Shown here: piece by piece, positions 24,891-37,005 of the stretch
How positions within the stretch are numbered: position 1 is the first letter of the stretch
Layout: each line of letters begins with the position of its first letter
NCBI GenBank assembly: GCA_949825025.1
Contig: OX463788.1
Span: forward strand, 32,862,878-32,926,877
Direction: 5' to 3'
Source of the DNA: Siphlonurus alternatus
Lineage: Eukaryota; Arthropoda; Insecta; Ephemeroptera; Siphlonuridae
DNA: 64,000 bases
Made by a program: the position numbers and the translations under genes
Notes under the pieces: model-generated
What the model saw: only the letters and a program-made list of their open reading frames with translations
Told to the model about the DNA's origin: nothing
The model's database searches: none

Positions 24891-25024
24891 TGGGAGCAAT
24901 TCACGAAAGAGTTATCCAGAAAAAGTTATCCAGCTTTCTTACTAACCGCGGTTAGCACCAATCTAATTCAATGACACTAAACGTGGTTAGTGAGAAACCT
25001 GGATAACTCCCTTCGTGAATCGCG

Positions 25025-25027
<3 letters not shown>
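24891..25027. mobile_element. ATTCACGAAG foldback MITE, second subtype
   Basis: Left end GGGAGCAATTCACGAAAGAG, right end CCCTTCGTGAATCGCGCCC. In reverse orientation it matches the element at 36218-36355 along its whole length (TTATCCAG, AACCACGTTTAGTGTCAT, CTAACCGCGGTTAG). A (TA)n array starts at once after its right end. Confidence 0.85.

Positions 25028-25102
<75 letters not shown>
25028..25102. repeat. (TA)n microsatellite abutting a MITE
   Basis: About 73 bp of TA dinucleotides directly after the GCGCCC end of the foldback element. The IYIYIY open frames on both strands are artefacts. Confidence 0.97.
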
Positions 25103-25104
<2 letters not shown>

Positions 25105-27587
25105 ATATATTATATGTATATAAATGTACAAAAATATGCAGATTTCAGGCAATTGATTAAAAAGTTTCTGCTCAATAACTGTTATTACTCTGTTAGGACT
25201 TTTTACAGTGATGTTTGTTTGTGTATTGGTTGTGTATTTTGCCCTCTGACGTGTCTTACCCATGCATAATGCTTTATTTTTACTTGGTATTAATATATGC
25301 ATAAATGTATCTTGGACGAATAAAAAGAATATGAATTTGAAGGCCAGCGAGCTTCCATCAGTATCAGAGGTAGATGCTTCCAAGTTTGCTAAAAAAACTA
25401 AATAATGTATTTTATGACTTCTAGAATAATTTGTGAATATTTTTGTCCCTCAATTTTGGTGCGAATAGATGCAAAAAATATATTTTTGTATGCAGAGATA
25501 GGGATGGAAAATATAATAGCAAATTTATTTATTCAACTTACACAGCACGAGGATTTGACACACTCTTGATTTCATATCATTGTAAATTAAGAATGTATTG
25601 TACATGAATATGTGAATCCAATGACAAATTACATTCTTGTCGCCAGAGGAGTAAATTTATCTTACTTTCCACTATGTTAGCACTTTCGACGACACTTAAA
25701 CAAGGTGTTCAACCTGTACGGTATTATCTATGCACGATTCTCTTCAAAAGAAATCTTATAGCTATCACACTACCATGCATTCTCGCCTACAAAATCCGGA
25801 AATCAAAATATTTGTTGTGCTACGAAATAACGCATGCGTGCTTCAAACTGTTTTGTTTTAAGGTTGGCAAGAAAACATTATGCTTTTCAACGAAACTAAA
25901 TGTATTTAAAAATTCAAGGACTTATATTTAATATTTTATTGTTTTATTGATAACTAATTTCATTTAGATTAAAATTTTTGGAAGGCCTGTAATTGCTTGA
26001 TGCAACTTACGACATTAGTTTTAAATTTAGCTTAAAGCAACTGGCAATGACCTATATATTATACTTCACTCCGTAATAAATGTTAACAGGCCCGAGCAGA
26101 ATTTTTGCTGAAACTACATTGCAGATCTGAAAGGTATATTTAGTTCATAAAATGAAACATGTAATCACATTTTACTTTGTTTTATTATTATCCATACTTT
26201 ACACACAAAATATAAAAATAATTATTTTATATATAGATAGGTTTAAAATTTACTGATTTTATCAATCGTATTTTATATTATATATATTTTTTTTACAAGA
26301 ATAACAATATTATTCTATTGATGATCATGATTCATGAACTTAACATGGTCACATTTATTTCAGAGATTAGTACAATGGTTGTTGATGTGAACGGTACGCA
26401 CCCGAAAATTATATCCCATAATTAGGGCTTAAAATTTTAAAGATGATGGATAGTCACGGTAATAGACAGACTTCATTAAACTGCATTAGGAGAAATTAGA
26501 AATTTTGGTACAAAATTTAATTAAATTCTCATACCACGACACATAGCAGATAATACAAAATATATACATATCATTCATATATTTTGTTCAATGGTACTTT
26601 CATTGCTTATTAACTTGACTTAAACTAATAATTTGTCTCTCTGAATTATTCCATACACCTATAATTTTATTACAAGATTACAAGGACATTTAAAATTTAT
26701 TTTGAGGTTCCGCTGATAGTAAAATGTTGTAAAATTAGATTTAGTGAAAAAAAAAGGAAGAAAATTATATCATTTCTCCGGTCCGGACTCATGAACTCTC
26801 TTAAAACTGTGAGCAAGAAAATACATTTTCAGCGTATACCGTAGGGTGAAACAATAAAATTATTTAAACATGCACATTGCAGGGCTTCTGCATGCATTGG
26901 GTAACATTATTTTCAACGTTTGGAATTAATGCAATAGATTGTTCTATTGATAGACCTCAATACATGGCTGTCAGTAAATTAAGAAAAAAATTCTTGCCCT
27001 TCGGTACATCATTTATACTATAACATACATTGCTATTATATGATATGTATTTTCTGTCATATCATAATTATGGTTACTGATGAAATTTAAAAAAAAAAAA
27101 AAATAAATAAAAATCAACATTGCTAAAGGCATTTAAGTAATACATTGAAACAATATGTATATTTATCTATAAAACTTAGTGTTGCAGAAGAAATTAAGAA
27201 TCAAATCAAATTGTAATAAGCTAACCTTTTTTTGTAGAAGAATGTAGACGATGATGTGACCAAAATAATATATTACACGAGAAAAATATTATTAAAGATG
27301 GATAAAGCAAAATTGAACTTGTACTTACAGAATAAGGAAAAAAAATGTTTGGTAGCTTGTATAGCTTTTTACAATACATACGTTACATATAGAGTAGACT
27401 ATATCACTATACAATAATATATATTACATGATTATTAATTTATATGCTTACTCCTATTAATTTTCCTCTTGAATTGACATACAGTATCATTGCAGAAAGC
27501 AAGTAGGTTTGAATTTTAAATTAAAATAAAATCTTATTAGTTAGATTTTAATATTTTACTTATATCAAGCAAAAATACTACAAAATG
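25103..27587. other. AT-rich intergenic stretch, no supported gene
   Basis: Short frames only, none with a recognisable domain. The last part lies downstream of the minus-strand secreted protein gene. Confidence 0.45.
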
Positions 27588-27597
27588 TTTATTTATT
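27588..27597 (-). terminator. Overlapping poly(A) signals of the secreted protein gene
   Basis: Plus-strand TTTATTTATT reads AATAAATAAA on the minus strand, about 310 bp downstream of the stop codon at 27904. It would give a 3' UTR of ordinary length. Other AT-rich signals nearby are possible. Confidence 0.5.
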
Positions 27598-27903
27598 GTT
27601 ACTTAGAAAAAAAGCAATTAATTTTTAATCTTTAAACTGCTAGTAAATTCGTATCTAATTTCAAGGAGAATTTAGTTGTGGAATAAGACTTTTCAATGAA
27701 AAAATTATCAAATTAATATTTATATCTAACAATTAATACACTTGACCTCAGACAAGTTTTCCTTCATAATGTGGTGCATTTACGTACAAGCTACATTTTA
27801 AGCAATTGCCAGCAGGAAGCACCCCGCTATGTTAGAAAGTTTTATCTGAGGCCCCTGTACCAAGTCCAATGTAAATGACGAGTCACTCATTAAGAGCACG
27901 TGC

Positions 27904-28654
27904 TCACGACTGGCGACGACGAGACGAGGGGTTGAAGCGGCTGGTGCGTGCTGGTGTTGATTCCTCTTGGTGCTGGCTCTCCTCGGCGTCCTCGGCTGCC
28001 ACCACGGCTGTTGCTGCCACCGTCCTTCCAGGTTGAGGTCGCCTAAATGAAGGCGGCCCGCGGCGGGGGAGGGAGCTCACAGGAGCAACAGGCTTCTCGT
28101 CCGCCTCCTGTGCCACAGCTTCTGTGTTACGGATGTTACCAGTGCGCCTTTTATTGTTGGAGTTAAGATTGCCATTTGTTGGTAACCTCTTGCTTTGGCG
28201 TGCTGGAGAAGCCGTAGATGACTCTTCATGGAGAACAGGAGCATGTGTAGAAACAGTTAGGGGATTGGATTGTCTGCGTCTTTTCAGAGCTGCTAAAAGT
28301 TCTTCGTGACTGCGGAAAGGTCTTACAACTCCATTACGTCCAGCAATCAAATATTTCTTAGGTGCTTCAGTTGTGGTAGCTGCAGTGGCGTCGACGGCTG
28401 TTTCCTCTTCTGATGAAGTCTCTGCGCTGGGTGGTGGAGGTGGAGGAGCAGTTTCTGTTGCCTTCTTTGGTGCAGTTGGCTTACGTGCAGCTACACCTCG
28501 GCCCCTGCTCACGGTGCCGCGTGGGGTGGAGGATGGGGGTGGTGGGGGTGCCTCCTCCCCAGATTCGTCGTATTCATACTCCGCGTCCTGTGCTTGAGGG
28601 GCCGCCAGCGACAGCGCCACCACACCCAGGAGCACTGCGACCACCACCGAAGGC
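27904..28654 (-). CDS. Secreted protein gene, exon 2 (coding part)
   Basis: 751 bp: one base completes the codon from exon 1, then 249 codons and TGA at 27906-27904. An open frame upstream to an ATG at 28713 is intron read-through; the acceptor CAG just before G at 28654 and the signal-peptide logic set the true boundary. This exon is far GC-richer than its surroundings, as expected for coding DNA here. The several open frames on the plus strand across it are shadows. Confidence 0.88.
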
Positions 28655-31600
28655 CTGGAAACACACCGATTCACGTTAGTTTCAGGCTGACAAGTGTCAC
28701 TTGCCGTCATCATGAGCTTTCAATCATCTTGCCATGTCAATAAACGATGAAGAATTACCCATAGTATTACATACCAATATTGTGGTTCATATATTTGTAC
28801 TATATAGTGTAAAATATTTCTGCTTACACAAATTACACATCAAATATCTTATTTTATAGGCAACCATTTGATGTAAATAGTTAAAATATTTTTAAAAATT
28901 ATATTCAATAGTGCTTTATTTAAATAGTTAAAAGCAAAATAAAATCGTAGTATGTCAACCCATTTTTGTATAGTTATGCATATAAAATAGCATATATATA
29001 TATATATATATATATATAGATATATAGATATATAGATATATATCTATATATAAATTATGCATATATTAAATAGATTCCCACCTATAATATATATACACAA
29101 AATCATTTACTGTGTTTGTTGTGTACTGCACAACCGGGCAGTGTCGAGGTCTGACTTGGTTACAACCATAAAAAAAATCCACTTGGCCTGGATTCAAGTG
29201 CATGAGTTGGGGAAAAAATTGGCAAGTGGGAAAAAGTTGGCAAGTACTAATTTTATAGCACGAATGATCATCGCAAATTTATTGATAAAAATCAGATCGT
29301 ATTGAATGGGGAAAGTTCTTCATCCGTGCCTACTACACAATGTACACACATGCACGGTATGTTAAATTATACCTGAGGCACAATAACTTTGTATATACAA
29401 ATGTCAATACTTAATCGATGGCTGCATGGCAATAGGAAAGTTGTATATTAATATTTATTGGGGAACCTAGCTGATTCATGAAAATTGCAACTTGTAACAA
29501 TATATATAACTGAAAGCAAAACTCTCAAGTCAACATTATTATTTATCTACATTGAAAACGTGAAACAGACATTTAAAATATTAAATAACTGGAATAGCTC
29601 TTGTAAAATAAACTTATATTATATTGTTAATTGATTAATAACAATTTATTTTATAATGTAAATAAATTTTACTGTGCATACATGATCAATTAGGTTAAAC
29701 ACGTGATAGTTTAGAAAACATGTGTTATAACTACGGCTTATGAATTTTCATTGCATCAGTAGCAGTAAGTGGTAAAGTACTAAGTAGCAGCAGCAACAGG
29801 AACTTGTATGAGTATAATACAGTACAAGTTTAGTATTATATACAGTATATAAGCAGGAACTAAAAGAGGCAAAATCTTTATCCTTTCTCCTTGCTGTGTT
29901 TATTATGCTGAGAGGGCGTAGTCTGTCTCTTATCTACTTGGTGTGGTTCGCGGTTCATTTCTTGTTGTCTTTTTTTTTTTTTAAATAGTTGCCTTCCTGC
30001 CTCCATGGCTGAGCACCTGGGCTGCCGCGGTACAGGCCACCATTTACCGCCAACAGCTACGTAACATAAGCAACGTCTGACTTGATTGGTATTTGCCCCA
30101 GGCTCTCTATGATTGCAAACCAATAAATCGACAAGGCTCCACTAAGTAATATACTCTTACACAATTTATTTTTGCTAAAATCACGATCCCTTTTGAGATC
30201 AAGCGCTTATTAAAGTTCTAACAATCATCTTCCACACATCATTATTATTTTGGTATGTGCTGAGACATGATTGTAATCGTGTTGTTACTTGAAATAAGTA
30301 AGTTGGCCTACATTTCTAATATACGATTTTTTTTCTAGACCTTGGGGGTATTTTGTAATTCTTGTAATCACTTAATATTTATTTTCTATTCATGTAAGAA
30401 ATTTCCTCAACGGCACAAGAAAAAAAAAAAGGTTTTAATTTTAAAAAATAGAAACATTCTCATGTCTCATACCACTTATATTTGATATGTTGTTCGGTAG
30501 GATTTTATATTTTTAGATTGATTGAAAACAAGAAGTGATGAAAGAAATACACGTTTTCCCCACCCTGTTCTTTCCCTCTTCCATTACTTACTCTAGACTA
30601 GGTAATATTAAATTATAACAAATATTTACAAATTTCTGAAAAAAATCAGGGTAACATAATAACTTTGCACCCTCTATCCATTTCTGCAATAAAAAAATTT
30701 GAGGTGTATACTCCATTACAAATTACATATTAAATTATATAATTATATTACATCAAATAATCTTTTTTATGTAAGTTCATGATATACAAATAAGCCCACA
30801 ACGATGCAATATTACATATTGTATTTAATATGTAAGTCAATATGTACAGTTCAATTTAAAACACAATAGTTGAATCATTAAAAAAAATGACAACGAAAAA
30901 TAAATTTTTACTAACCAGTAAGTGACCACTAGTTACGTCATTTCAGTTACACCACTGTGAACCTGATGCTTGGTTACCTGACTGCTGTCTACCTGGTTGC
31001 CTATAATACCTGGCTGACCGGCTATGGCGACCTCAATCTGTAATAGCCATTAAACTAAGTGAGAGAGAACACGTTGCTTAGTAATTTATGCATAACTACG
31101 CAGCCCGCTACTAGGCCTATTCCAAATGTCACAGCATCCAACAAACCTGATACGACGTTTCATTTTTTTATGTATATATTTTTTCCTGTGTTACACCCAG
31201 CTTTGATGGCTTATTTCTCAATGGTTACGCTATAATTTGCAGTGGGAGAAGGAATTTCTCCCTTTCACTTGATCTAAACTTCATCGAGCATGCAGACTAC
31301 TCGAACTAACTTGCCAACACTAACAATTCTCAATAATGTGTAGTCTTGACCTTGCCTAAAGCATTAGTGTTGGAAACAAACTAATCGCTCCTAAAATTAT
31401 ATTTGAACTCATAAATAAACTGTATTAAGCATAGATAGACAGAATGTAAATCATTCCTGTAAGTAATAATCATCAACGTATTTAAGAATCTGTAAATGGA
31501 TTATTTACTATTAATTGCACAGTTGATAATTATTCTTATTATGAAATTGCAAAAAAACTTTTTCTCTGCATATTTTTAGTCAGAAATATTATGTAACGTT

Positions 31601-33397
31601 TATACACTTTTATACAGACTTGCTTACGTCAGTTAAAGAGTACATGGACAGTGAAACTTACGATACACTCATTGATCTCTTCCACTTTTTGCAACTAATT
31701 CTGAACATATATACATTAATTTCCATTGATGGAAGACTTGCTGACTTGTTAAGGTTGTATCGATGTATTTTCATAATATCGTAAGTATTTTTATCTTTTG
31801 ATTCTTTTTATATTTTTCAAATTTGAATCCATATAAATATTAAAGTAAATATAAAATAATTCAGTCATTAAAATTACATTTCACCATGAAAAATGTATAA
31901 GAAATAAGGTGGTAAACGGATCTCTAAAATAGTAGTGAATTTAAGAAATTAAGTTTAAATTTAAATATTGTTAAAGTATCAATTTCTCTATTCATTATTA
32001 TAATTAAATTACTAGAAATTGTGCAATATAAGTTATCGATATAAACATGAACAAAGTATATATACTTAGATTTTACTGCAATGCAACTGAATTATTACGA
32101 TTCTTATTTTTTTTTTTTTTTAATATTGGCACCATATTCCAAGTTGATATACAATTGCAGCCTTACATTATGCTTATATTATTTTTATGTATAAGTATTA
32201 ACTAAATTTACAGGCTACTTGATAATGAGCAAACTTTTACTTTGATTGAAAAATGATAATATATTATATAATGTCTTTCAGTTTGGTTCCCCTACCATGC
32301 ATGGAGTAATAACGCATTCATCCCTTTTATCGCGCAATACCTGGCACGCCCACCGGAAAGAATTTATTTATAAGTCGTTTCACACCGTACGTTCGTCATA
32401 TCCCACTAACTGCGTGACGCAATAATATCAGTTTCTTATGAACAATTTTTTTGTAATAATGTCGAAGTAACTCACATCCGAAGAAAGTGACACTCTCTAA
32501 CGACCGGAAGACTATATAATATATTATAAATGTATAAACATTAATAAAATTCGAAGTGACCATTTATAATTAACTTCAACTTCGAATTAATATCAAGACA
32601 CAAAATATCATTTTTTTTTTAATGCTCCAGATGCTTAAATATTTAGAATAACTCGAATAATACAAAAACTGCGTGTGCCATAAAGTAACGAAGTTAATTA
32701 TAATTTTATAGATTTCTCGATATTCACAACTACAAGAGGTAAACAAACATTTGTTGCTGGTATTCATACACAAAATTTGTCAAATTTAAGCTTATAGTAA
32801 AGATTTAACGTAATAGTTATAAATTAGTTAAAAGAACACAAGAAAAAAAATTACATAAACAGCTATATGTTGATAAATGTTATATAATAAGGTTGTCAGA
32901 TGACTCATTAAAAAAACTACAATAAACAATACCACGTGTTATATACCTGTAATTGTAAACAAAAATACGAAAACAAAACAGTTAATATTTGTTGTTCATT
33001 AAATTTACATTTATTAAATGACACAAAAAAGTGAGACTTTAAAATAAATTTCCTAATTTTTCATCAATTGCTAATGACTATTATTTATTTAGCTTCTAGC
33101 GAGCCGGATTTTGTTTTATAATCTATATTAAAGTCAATGCTCTGCTGTAAACCTTGACATTCAGTTTCAAAAACCGTTTTCATCCTTTGATATGGCATTC
33201 ATCTTTACCAATTTCAACTTTCATATTCGCATTTCACTATTTTCAATTCGTTTGAAAGTGTTGATGACTACGCGCGAGTAAGAATGACCTCGGAATCCCC
33301 TAGCGCCACCACCGATCCCACAGGAAGTAGAAAAATCAAGCAAGTATAATGTTGACAAGGGGATAAGGTGTCAGGGTACTCACGTGAAGAGTCGCAT
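27904..33397 (-). CDS. Secreted Arg/Pro/Thr-rich protein, two exons, uncharacterised
   Basis: The coding parts are exon 1 at 33397-33384 and exon 2 at 28654-27904, giving 254 residues. The start MRLFT is split from PSVVVAVLLGVVALSLAAPQ by a 4.7-kb intron (donor AC/GTGAGT, acceptor TTTCCAG/G, phase 2). Together they form a clear signal peptide with likely cleavage at LAA/PQ. The mature protein has an acidic Tyr-rich start (AEYEYDESGEE), two PPPPP runs, Thr/Ala-rich linkers, a conserved-looking core (KYLIAGRNGVVRPFRSHEEL then LAALKRRRQ), and a basic tail ending RFNPSSRRRQS. There is no Cys and no chitin-binding R&R motif. Secretion is well supported; a role in cuticle or matrix is only inferred from composition and from the split-signal-peptide gene structure common in arthropod cuticle genes. 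I have the impression of an uncharacterised arthropod family with the RPFRS..ELLAALKRRR core, but cannot prove it here. Confidence 0.85.
28989..29060. repeat. (TA)n / TAGATA microsatellite
   Basis: TA dinucleotides followed by about three ATAGATAT units, inside the intron. Confidence 0.93.
30635..30717. mobile_element. Single arm of the AATGGRGTA foldback family
   Basis: CTGAAAAAAATCAGGGTAAC, then GCACCCTCTATCCATTTCTG, CAATAAAAAAATTTGAGGTG and ACTCCATT match the right arms of the elements at 4546 and 42097. The left arm is absent, so this is a truncated copy or a deletion product. Confidence 0.8.
33384..33397 (-). CDS. Secreted protein gene, exon 1 (coding part)
   Basis: ATGCGACTCTTCAC followed by the donor GTGAGT. 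It encodes MRLFT together with the first base of exon 2. It is only 14 coding bases, too short to appear as an open frame. It is recognised from the promoter, the donor and the fit to the signal peptide. Confidence 0.85.
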
Positions 33398-33464
33398 GGT
33401 GGATGACGTTGGTAAAGTTGGTGGAACAAATAGAGACTGGAGGCGCGCGGCGCTCAACTCGCCG

Positions 33465-33472
33465 CTTTTATA
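33465..33472 (-). promoter_or_regulatory. TATA box of the secreted protein gene
   Basis: Minus-strand TATAAAAG within GATATAAAAGCGGCG, 68-75 bp upstream of the ATG. About 34 bp downstream lies CCAGTCTC (A at 33438), which fits the arthropod CAGT initiator. The predicted 5' UTR before the ATG is about 40 bp. GC-rich sequence upstream (33480-33580) may be the proximal promoter. Confidence 0.75.
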
Positions 33473-33580
33473 TCACCAATCCCCTCTGCTGCTGTTGCTG
33501 CTGCTGATCCTTCCAGCGCTTTAGCGATGGAGGCGGTGGCTGCGGCGGTGGCGGCACGACTGGCTTTAGGCCTCTTTAGA

Positions 33581-34746
33581 CTGTTTCAGCTTTTATAATT
33601 AAATATAATTATATTACAGTCAAAATGCTTCCATCAGCAAGAAAATAAATAATGTTGTCAAGTTAAAAAGATGGATTTTCAGCACTACCCATGTATATAT
33701 CCATCATCCTTGCATTGTCAAGTTACTGATTGTGATCTGGGTATTGATCATCCTTGCACAAGAGGACATTATTTTGTCTCTATCAGTTACCTGTAGAACT
33801 CATCTTCTGTATAAAGATTGTTGATATATATTCCAGGTGGTTCGTTATAGTATTCTTTTGCCAGAAGGCTGCAGTATATAATATACTGACATAATTATTG
33901 TTTATATAAATAATGATGGTTCGATTCGTATACATTGAACTCCATTCACGATCAGGACTTACCTAGAAAGATTATATGTACTTATAATGTACATCAGGTT
34001 TGTCACTAAACGAGATTAGTGTCATTGAGTTAGGCTGCATGCATGACACTTATAACCACGGTTAGTTCGCGCCCAATTATTTTATGGAAGGTTAAAAAAA
34101 AGTCATGCATTTTCGGACTCTCTTTACAAACAGATTTAAGTCATTTTAGATTTGGCGGCAAATGGTCATGTGCTCATATTTAATGTTTCATGGCTAACGG
34201 CAGGGATTACTCAAGAATTTATTCGTAATACAAAAATAATAAAAAAATCAAATTGAAAACATTATTTAATGTTTTGCTAAATATATTATGCTTTAAATAA
34301 TTTGAAATAGCTACCAATATTTAATTGCTATGTTAAGACGATTAAAGTTAGCCCATATTTGAATAATCTTTTAAAAAATATCACTAACATAGGAATTTGA
34401 CTGTCCCCCCTCTCTCATCCCCCCTCCCCCCAATTATGATTGCCTTTCCAATGTTCATGTGTTCTTACTAATACTTGCTGACATTATATAAAGAAGTATT
34501 AAATATCGCGATAAGAATTCATACAGTATTATACATGCAGGCTCGACCTCAAGGAAGAACAACTTGTTACCTCATCGTGGCATTTAATGAATTGTACTGC
34601 CTGCATACACTTATCATGTAAAGTTTCGTTGTAAAGTTTCAATTGAACGTAGATTTATTTGTTTTCATAATTTTAATTCTTTTTGTTCCACACATACTCG
34701 TAGTTGAATATTTTCCCCTAAAACTCGTATTTTATTATATAGGTCT
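33581..34746. other. Intergenic stretch upstream of the secreted protein gene
   Basis: AT-rich, without a supported gene. It contains a degenerate ATTCACGAAG-type palindrome (33943-34077) and a short C-rich patch near 34405-34432. Confidence 0.45.
33943..34077. mobile_element. Degenerate ATTCACGAAG foldback copy
   Basis: CATTCACGATCAGG at the left and CACGGTTAGTTCGCGCCCA at the right, with TTAGTGTCATTGAGTTAGGCT in the middle. This is the same order and orientation as the element at 36218-36355 but much more diverged. Confidence 0.55.
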
Positions 34747-34909
34747 GTTCGTAAACCCTGCTCAGTGAACGCTGAGCAAGTTTACGAACAAAAAATGTGA
34801 CGTCATCTGCAGTCTGCACTGTTCTTCTTAACTCCTAACCAACCCTCTGAGCCGCCAGGGTAAGAAAGTGGGTGCAAAATGTATGTACTCTGAACAGGGT
34901 TTACGAACA
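34747..34909. mobile_element. Foldback element with TGTTCGTAAACCCTG ends
   Basis: TGTTCGTAAACCCTG at the left is the exact complement of CAGGGTTTACGAACA at the right. A second internal hairpin near the left end (CTCAG and CTGAG, with TTCGTAAAC and GTTTACGAA) suggests a partial nested copy. No frame. Confidence 0.7.
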
Positions 34910-35724
34910 AGGAATTTATGGGTCAAATAATAAGTAAAAATAATGTATTTATTATTTTTTTTTATTTATTCTTATTTCAAACAACTGGTTATATAGGATA
35001 TAACATGGTTCGACGGCAGGGAAAAAAAATACCTATAAAATAAGCAAAACAATACAACAAACAATAAACACAAACAAATTGTAATAATAAATAAAATACG
35101 AAAAACATCAGATAAGCAAATAAGAAAATATTACAAATTTTCATGACTCACTACTACGAACTTAGACATTTTCAGGCATTTTATTATTTATTACTTATAT
35201 GAAACTCGTTAACAGAATAAAACTCTTTTTACTAAAACATTTTTAAGTTAAACAATAATTTATCGTCAATATTTCTCAGGCAGTTCGGCAGGAAATCATA
35301 CAGTTTTGCCATTTGATAGAAAGGACTTTTTTCAAGCAAGCTCGACTTATGCGCTGCCACACATAATTTATCTTTATTTCTATAGTGTTAATTATAGGTA
35401 TAATTTTTAAATTTTAGTTTGTAGTGTTTTTGCTCTTGCTTCTTTAACTCTTCAACCCTGCAGGTTGGTCACAAACAATGGTGATTCAGTTTTCCGATCC
35501 TGCATATATGACCCTCCCTCATATTTGCTACATAGTCAATTTTACAGTAAAAAATACATTAAAATAATTATTTATAAATAAAATAAATGTAAAATCAAAT
35601 TACGCGTACAACTTTTGAGGTCAATTCATTTTTTTTTTTCATCCACCTCTCTTTTTTTTTAAAGTAGACTGAGTGCGTTGCTTAAGCCTCTTAATTATTT
35701 TGCTATATAATTTGTAGCCATATT

Positions 35725-35913
35725 GGGTGCGATGCACGAAGGAAGCATAAGTTAGCCAGGTTTCTAGCCATGGCACGTTTAGCTTAACCACGTTTAGCTT
35801 AACCACGTTTAACTATACCTGTTTTACGTGTTAAACCACCTAGTACCGTTAAACGTGGTTAAGCTAAACGTGATTAGAAACTTGGCTAACTGCTTCCTTC
35901 GTGAATCGCACCC
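35725..35913. mobile_element. ATTCACGAAG foldback MITE, first subtype
   Basis: GGGTGCGATGCACGAAGGAAGC pairs with GCTTCCTTCGTGAATCGCACCC. The arms contain GCTTAACCACGTTTA (with an extra copy in the left arm) against AAACGTGGTTAAGC. The centre is ACCTGTTTTACGTGTTAAAC. About 190 bp, non-coding. Confidence 0.88.
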
Positions 35914-36057
35914 ATTTAAATTTAAATATCATAGTTTAATTCCTCATTATTCAATATGCTTAGTTCTGAAATAACTAACATGTAACATCGATACCATTAT
36001 TTTGTTAAGTATATTCGAAAACAATCATGACATCTCGATATCCTATTCTAATTCCAC

Positions 36058-36213
<156 letters not shown>

Positions 36214-36217
36214 AGTA

Positions 36218-36355
36218 CTGGGCATAATTCACGAAGTAGATTTATCCAAGTTTCTCACTAACCACGTTTAGTGTCATTTAATTAGGCTAGAGCTAACCAC
36301 GGTTAGTAAGAAAGCTGGATAACTTTCTGGATAACTCTTTCGTGAATCGCCACCA
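36218..36355. mobile_element. ATTCACGAAG foldback MITE, second subtype
   Basis: CTGGGCATAATTCACGAAG at the left and CTTTCGTGAATCGCCACCAG at the right. It shares its internal order (TTATCCAAG, ACTAACCACGTTTAGTGTC, TAACCACGGTTAG, GGATAAC) with 24891-25027 in reverse. Confidence 0.87.
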
Positions 36356-36776
36356 GTGATATTACAGCTTCCTGCAGTCTGAAGAGAAATTTCCTGTAGA
36401 TTGAGTTATAATTTTAATTAAATTTCATTATATTTGAGGAGAGCGGGGATAGAAATTGAATTAAAAAATAGTTTATCTATAAACCATCGACACAATAAAT
36501 TAAGATGTAACATTACAAGACAAAAATTGCTGGATTGTAATAATGTTCACTTTTAATAAATAACTGGGTGCTGAACAAGTAAATCTTGTGAAGCCTCTTT
36601 TAATAAAATGCAGGAGGCATCTATGTAATTTTGCAGCCAACTTCAAAACTTAAAAATTGATCATAGGCTGTACAGCTTGAAAATGTTAAAGTTTTGTTAC
36701 GAATAAGTGATGATAATAGTTAATAATTTGTTTTCCATGTAAACCATGTCACAAATTACAATACATGAATGAAGAG

Positions 36777-37005
36777 GTCGAGCGTGGCACAGTGCATTGA
36801 CCGGTTCTCGTTAGATCACCGAAGTCAGGCTACGTCGAGCGTGGTTAGTACTTGGATGGGTGACCGTTTCAAGTAAAAAATACGCTGTTCCCTCCCTGGG
36901 GTAAATTCATCTCGCTTTCCACCTAGTGCAGTGATGCACTTGTGTGTGGTTCCCCAGGCTTTGGACATCGATTTGGTCTATTGAGAAAAAGTAGAGGTGT
37001 CCGAT
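36777..37005 (+). mobile_element. 5S rRNA-headed composite SINE, best copy
   Basis: The head runs GGCACAGTGCATTGACCGGT, then TTAGATCACCGAAGTCAGGC, TACGTCGAGCGTGGTTAGTA and CTTGGATGGGTGACC. This reproduces the 3' two thirds of 5S rRNA, including the region of its internal box C. The body follows (TTTCCACCTAGTGCAGTGAT, TGTGTGGTTCCCCAGGC, AGTAGAGGTGTCC). The 3' part seen in the other copies is missing. 5S-headed elements are classed as SINE3 and are transcribed by RNA polymerase III. Confidence 0.85.

Larger units (their letters stand above)
28655..33383 (-). other. Intron 1 of the secreted protein gene
   Basis: 4.7 kb, GT...AG on the minus strand. It contains a TA/TAGA microsatellite (28989-29060), one arm of a foldback element (30635-30717) and otherwise AT-rich sequence. 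A GC-richer patch at 29880-30125 has a minus-strand frame without a recognisable domain. Confidence 0.8.

Noticed and set aside
25015..25383. Frames with IYIYIY repeats, both strands (also at 36005-36261, 47407-47715, 60167-60483, 63685-63993)
   Set aside because: Translations of (TA)n microsatellites.
28124..28679. Plus-strand frames of 61-88 codons
   Set aside because: Antisense shadows of the GC-richer exon 2 of the minus-strand secreted protein gene.
36814..36866. A genuine 5S rRNA gene
   Set aside because: Only the 3' two thirds of 5S are present, the sequence is diverged, and it is joined to a repeated SINE body.
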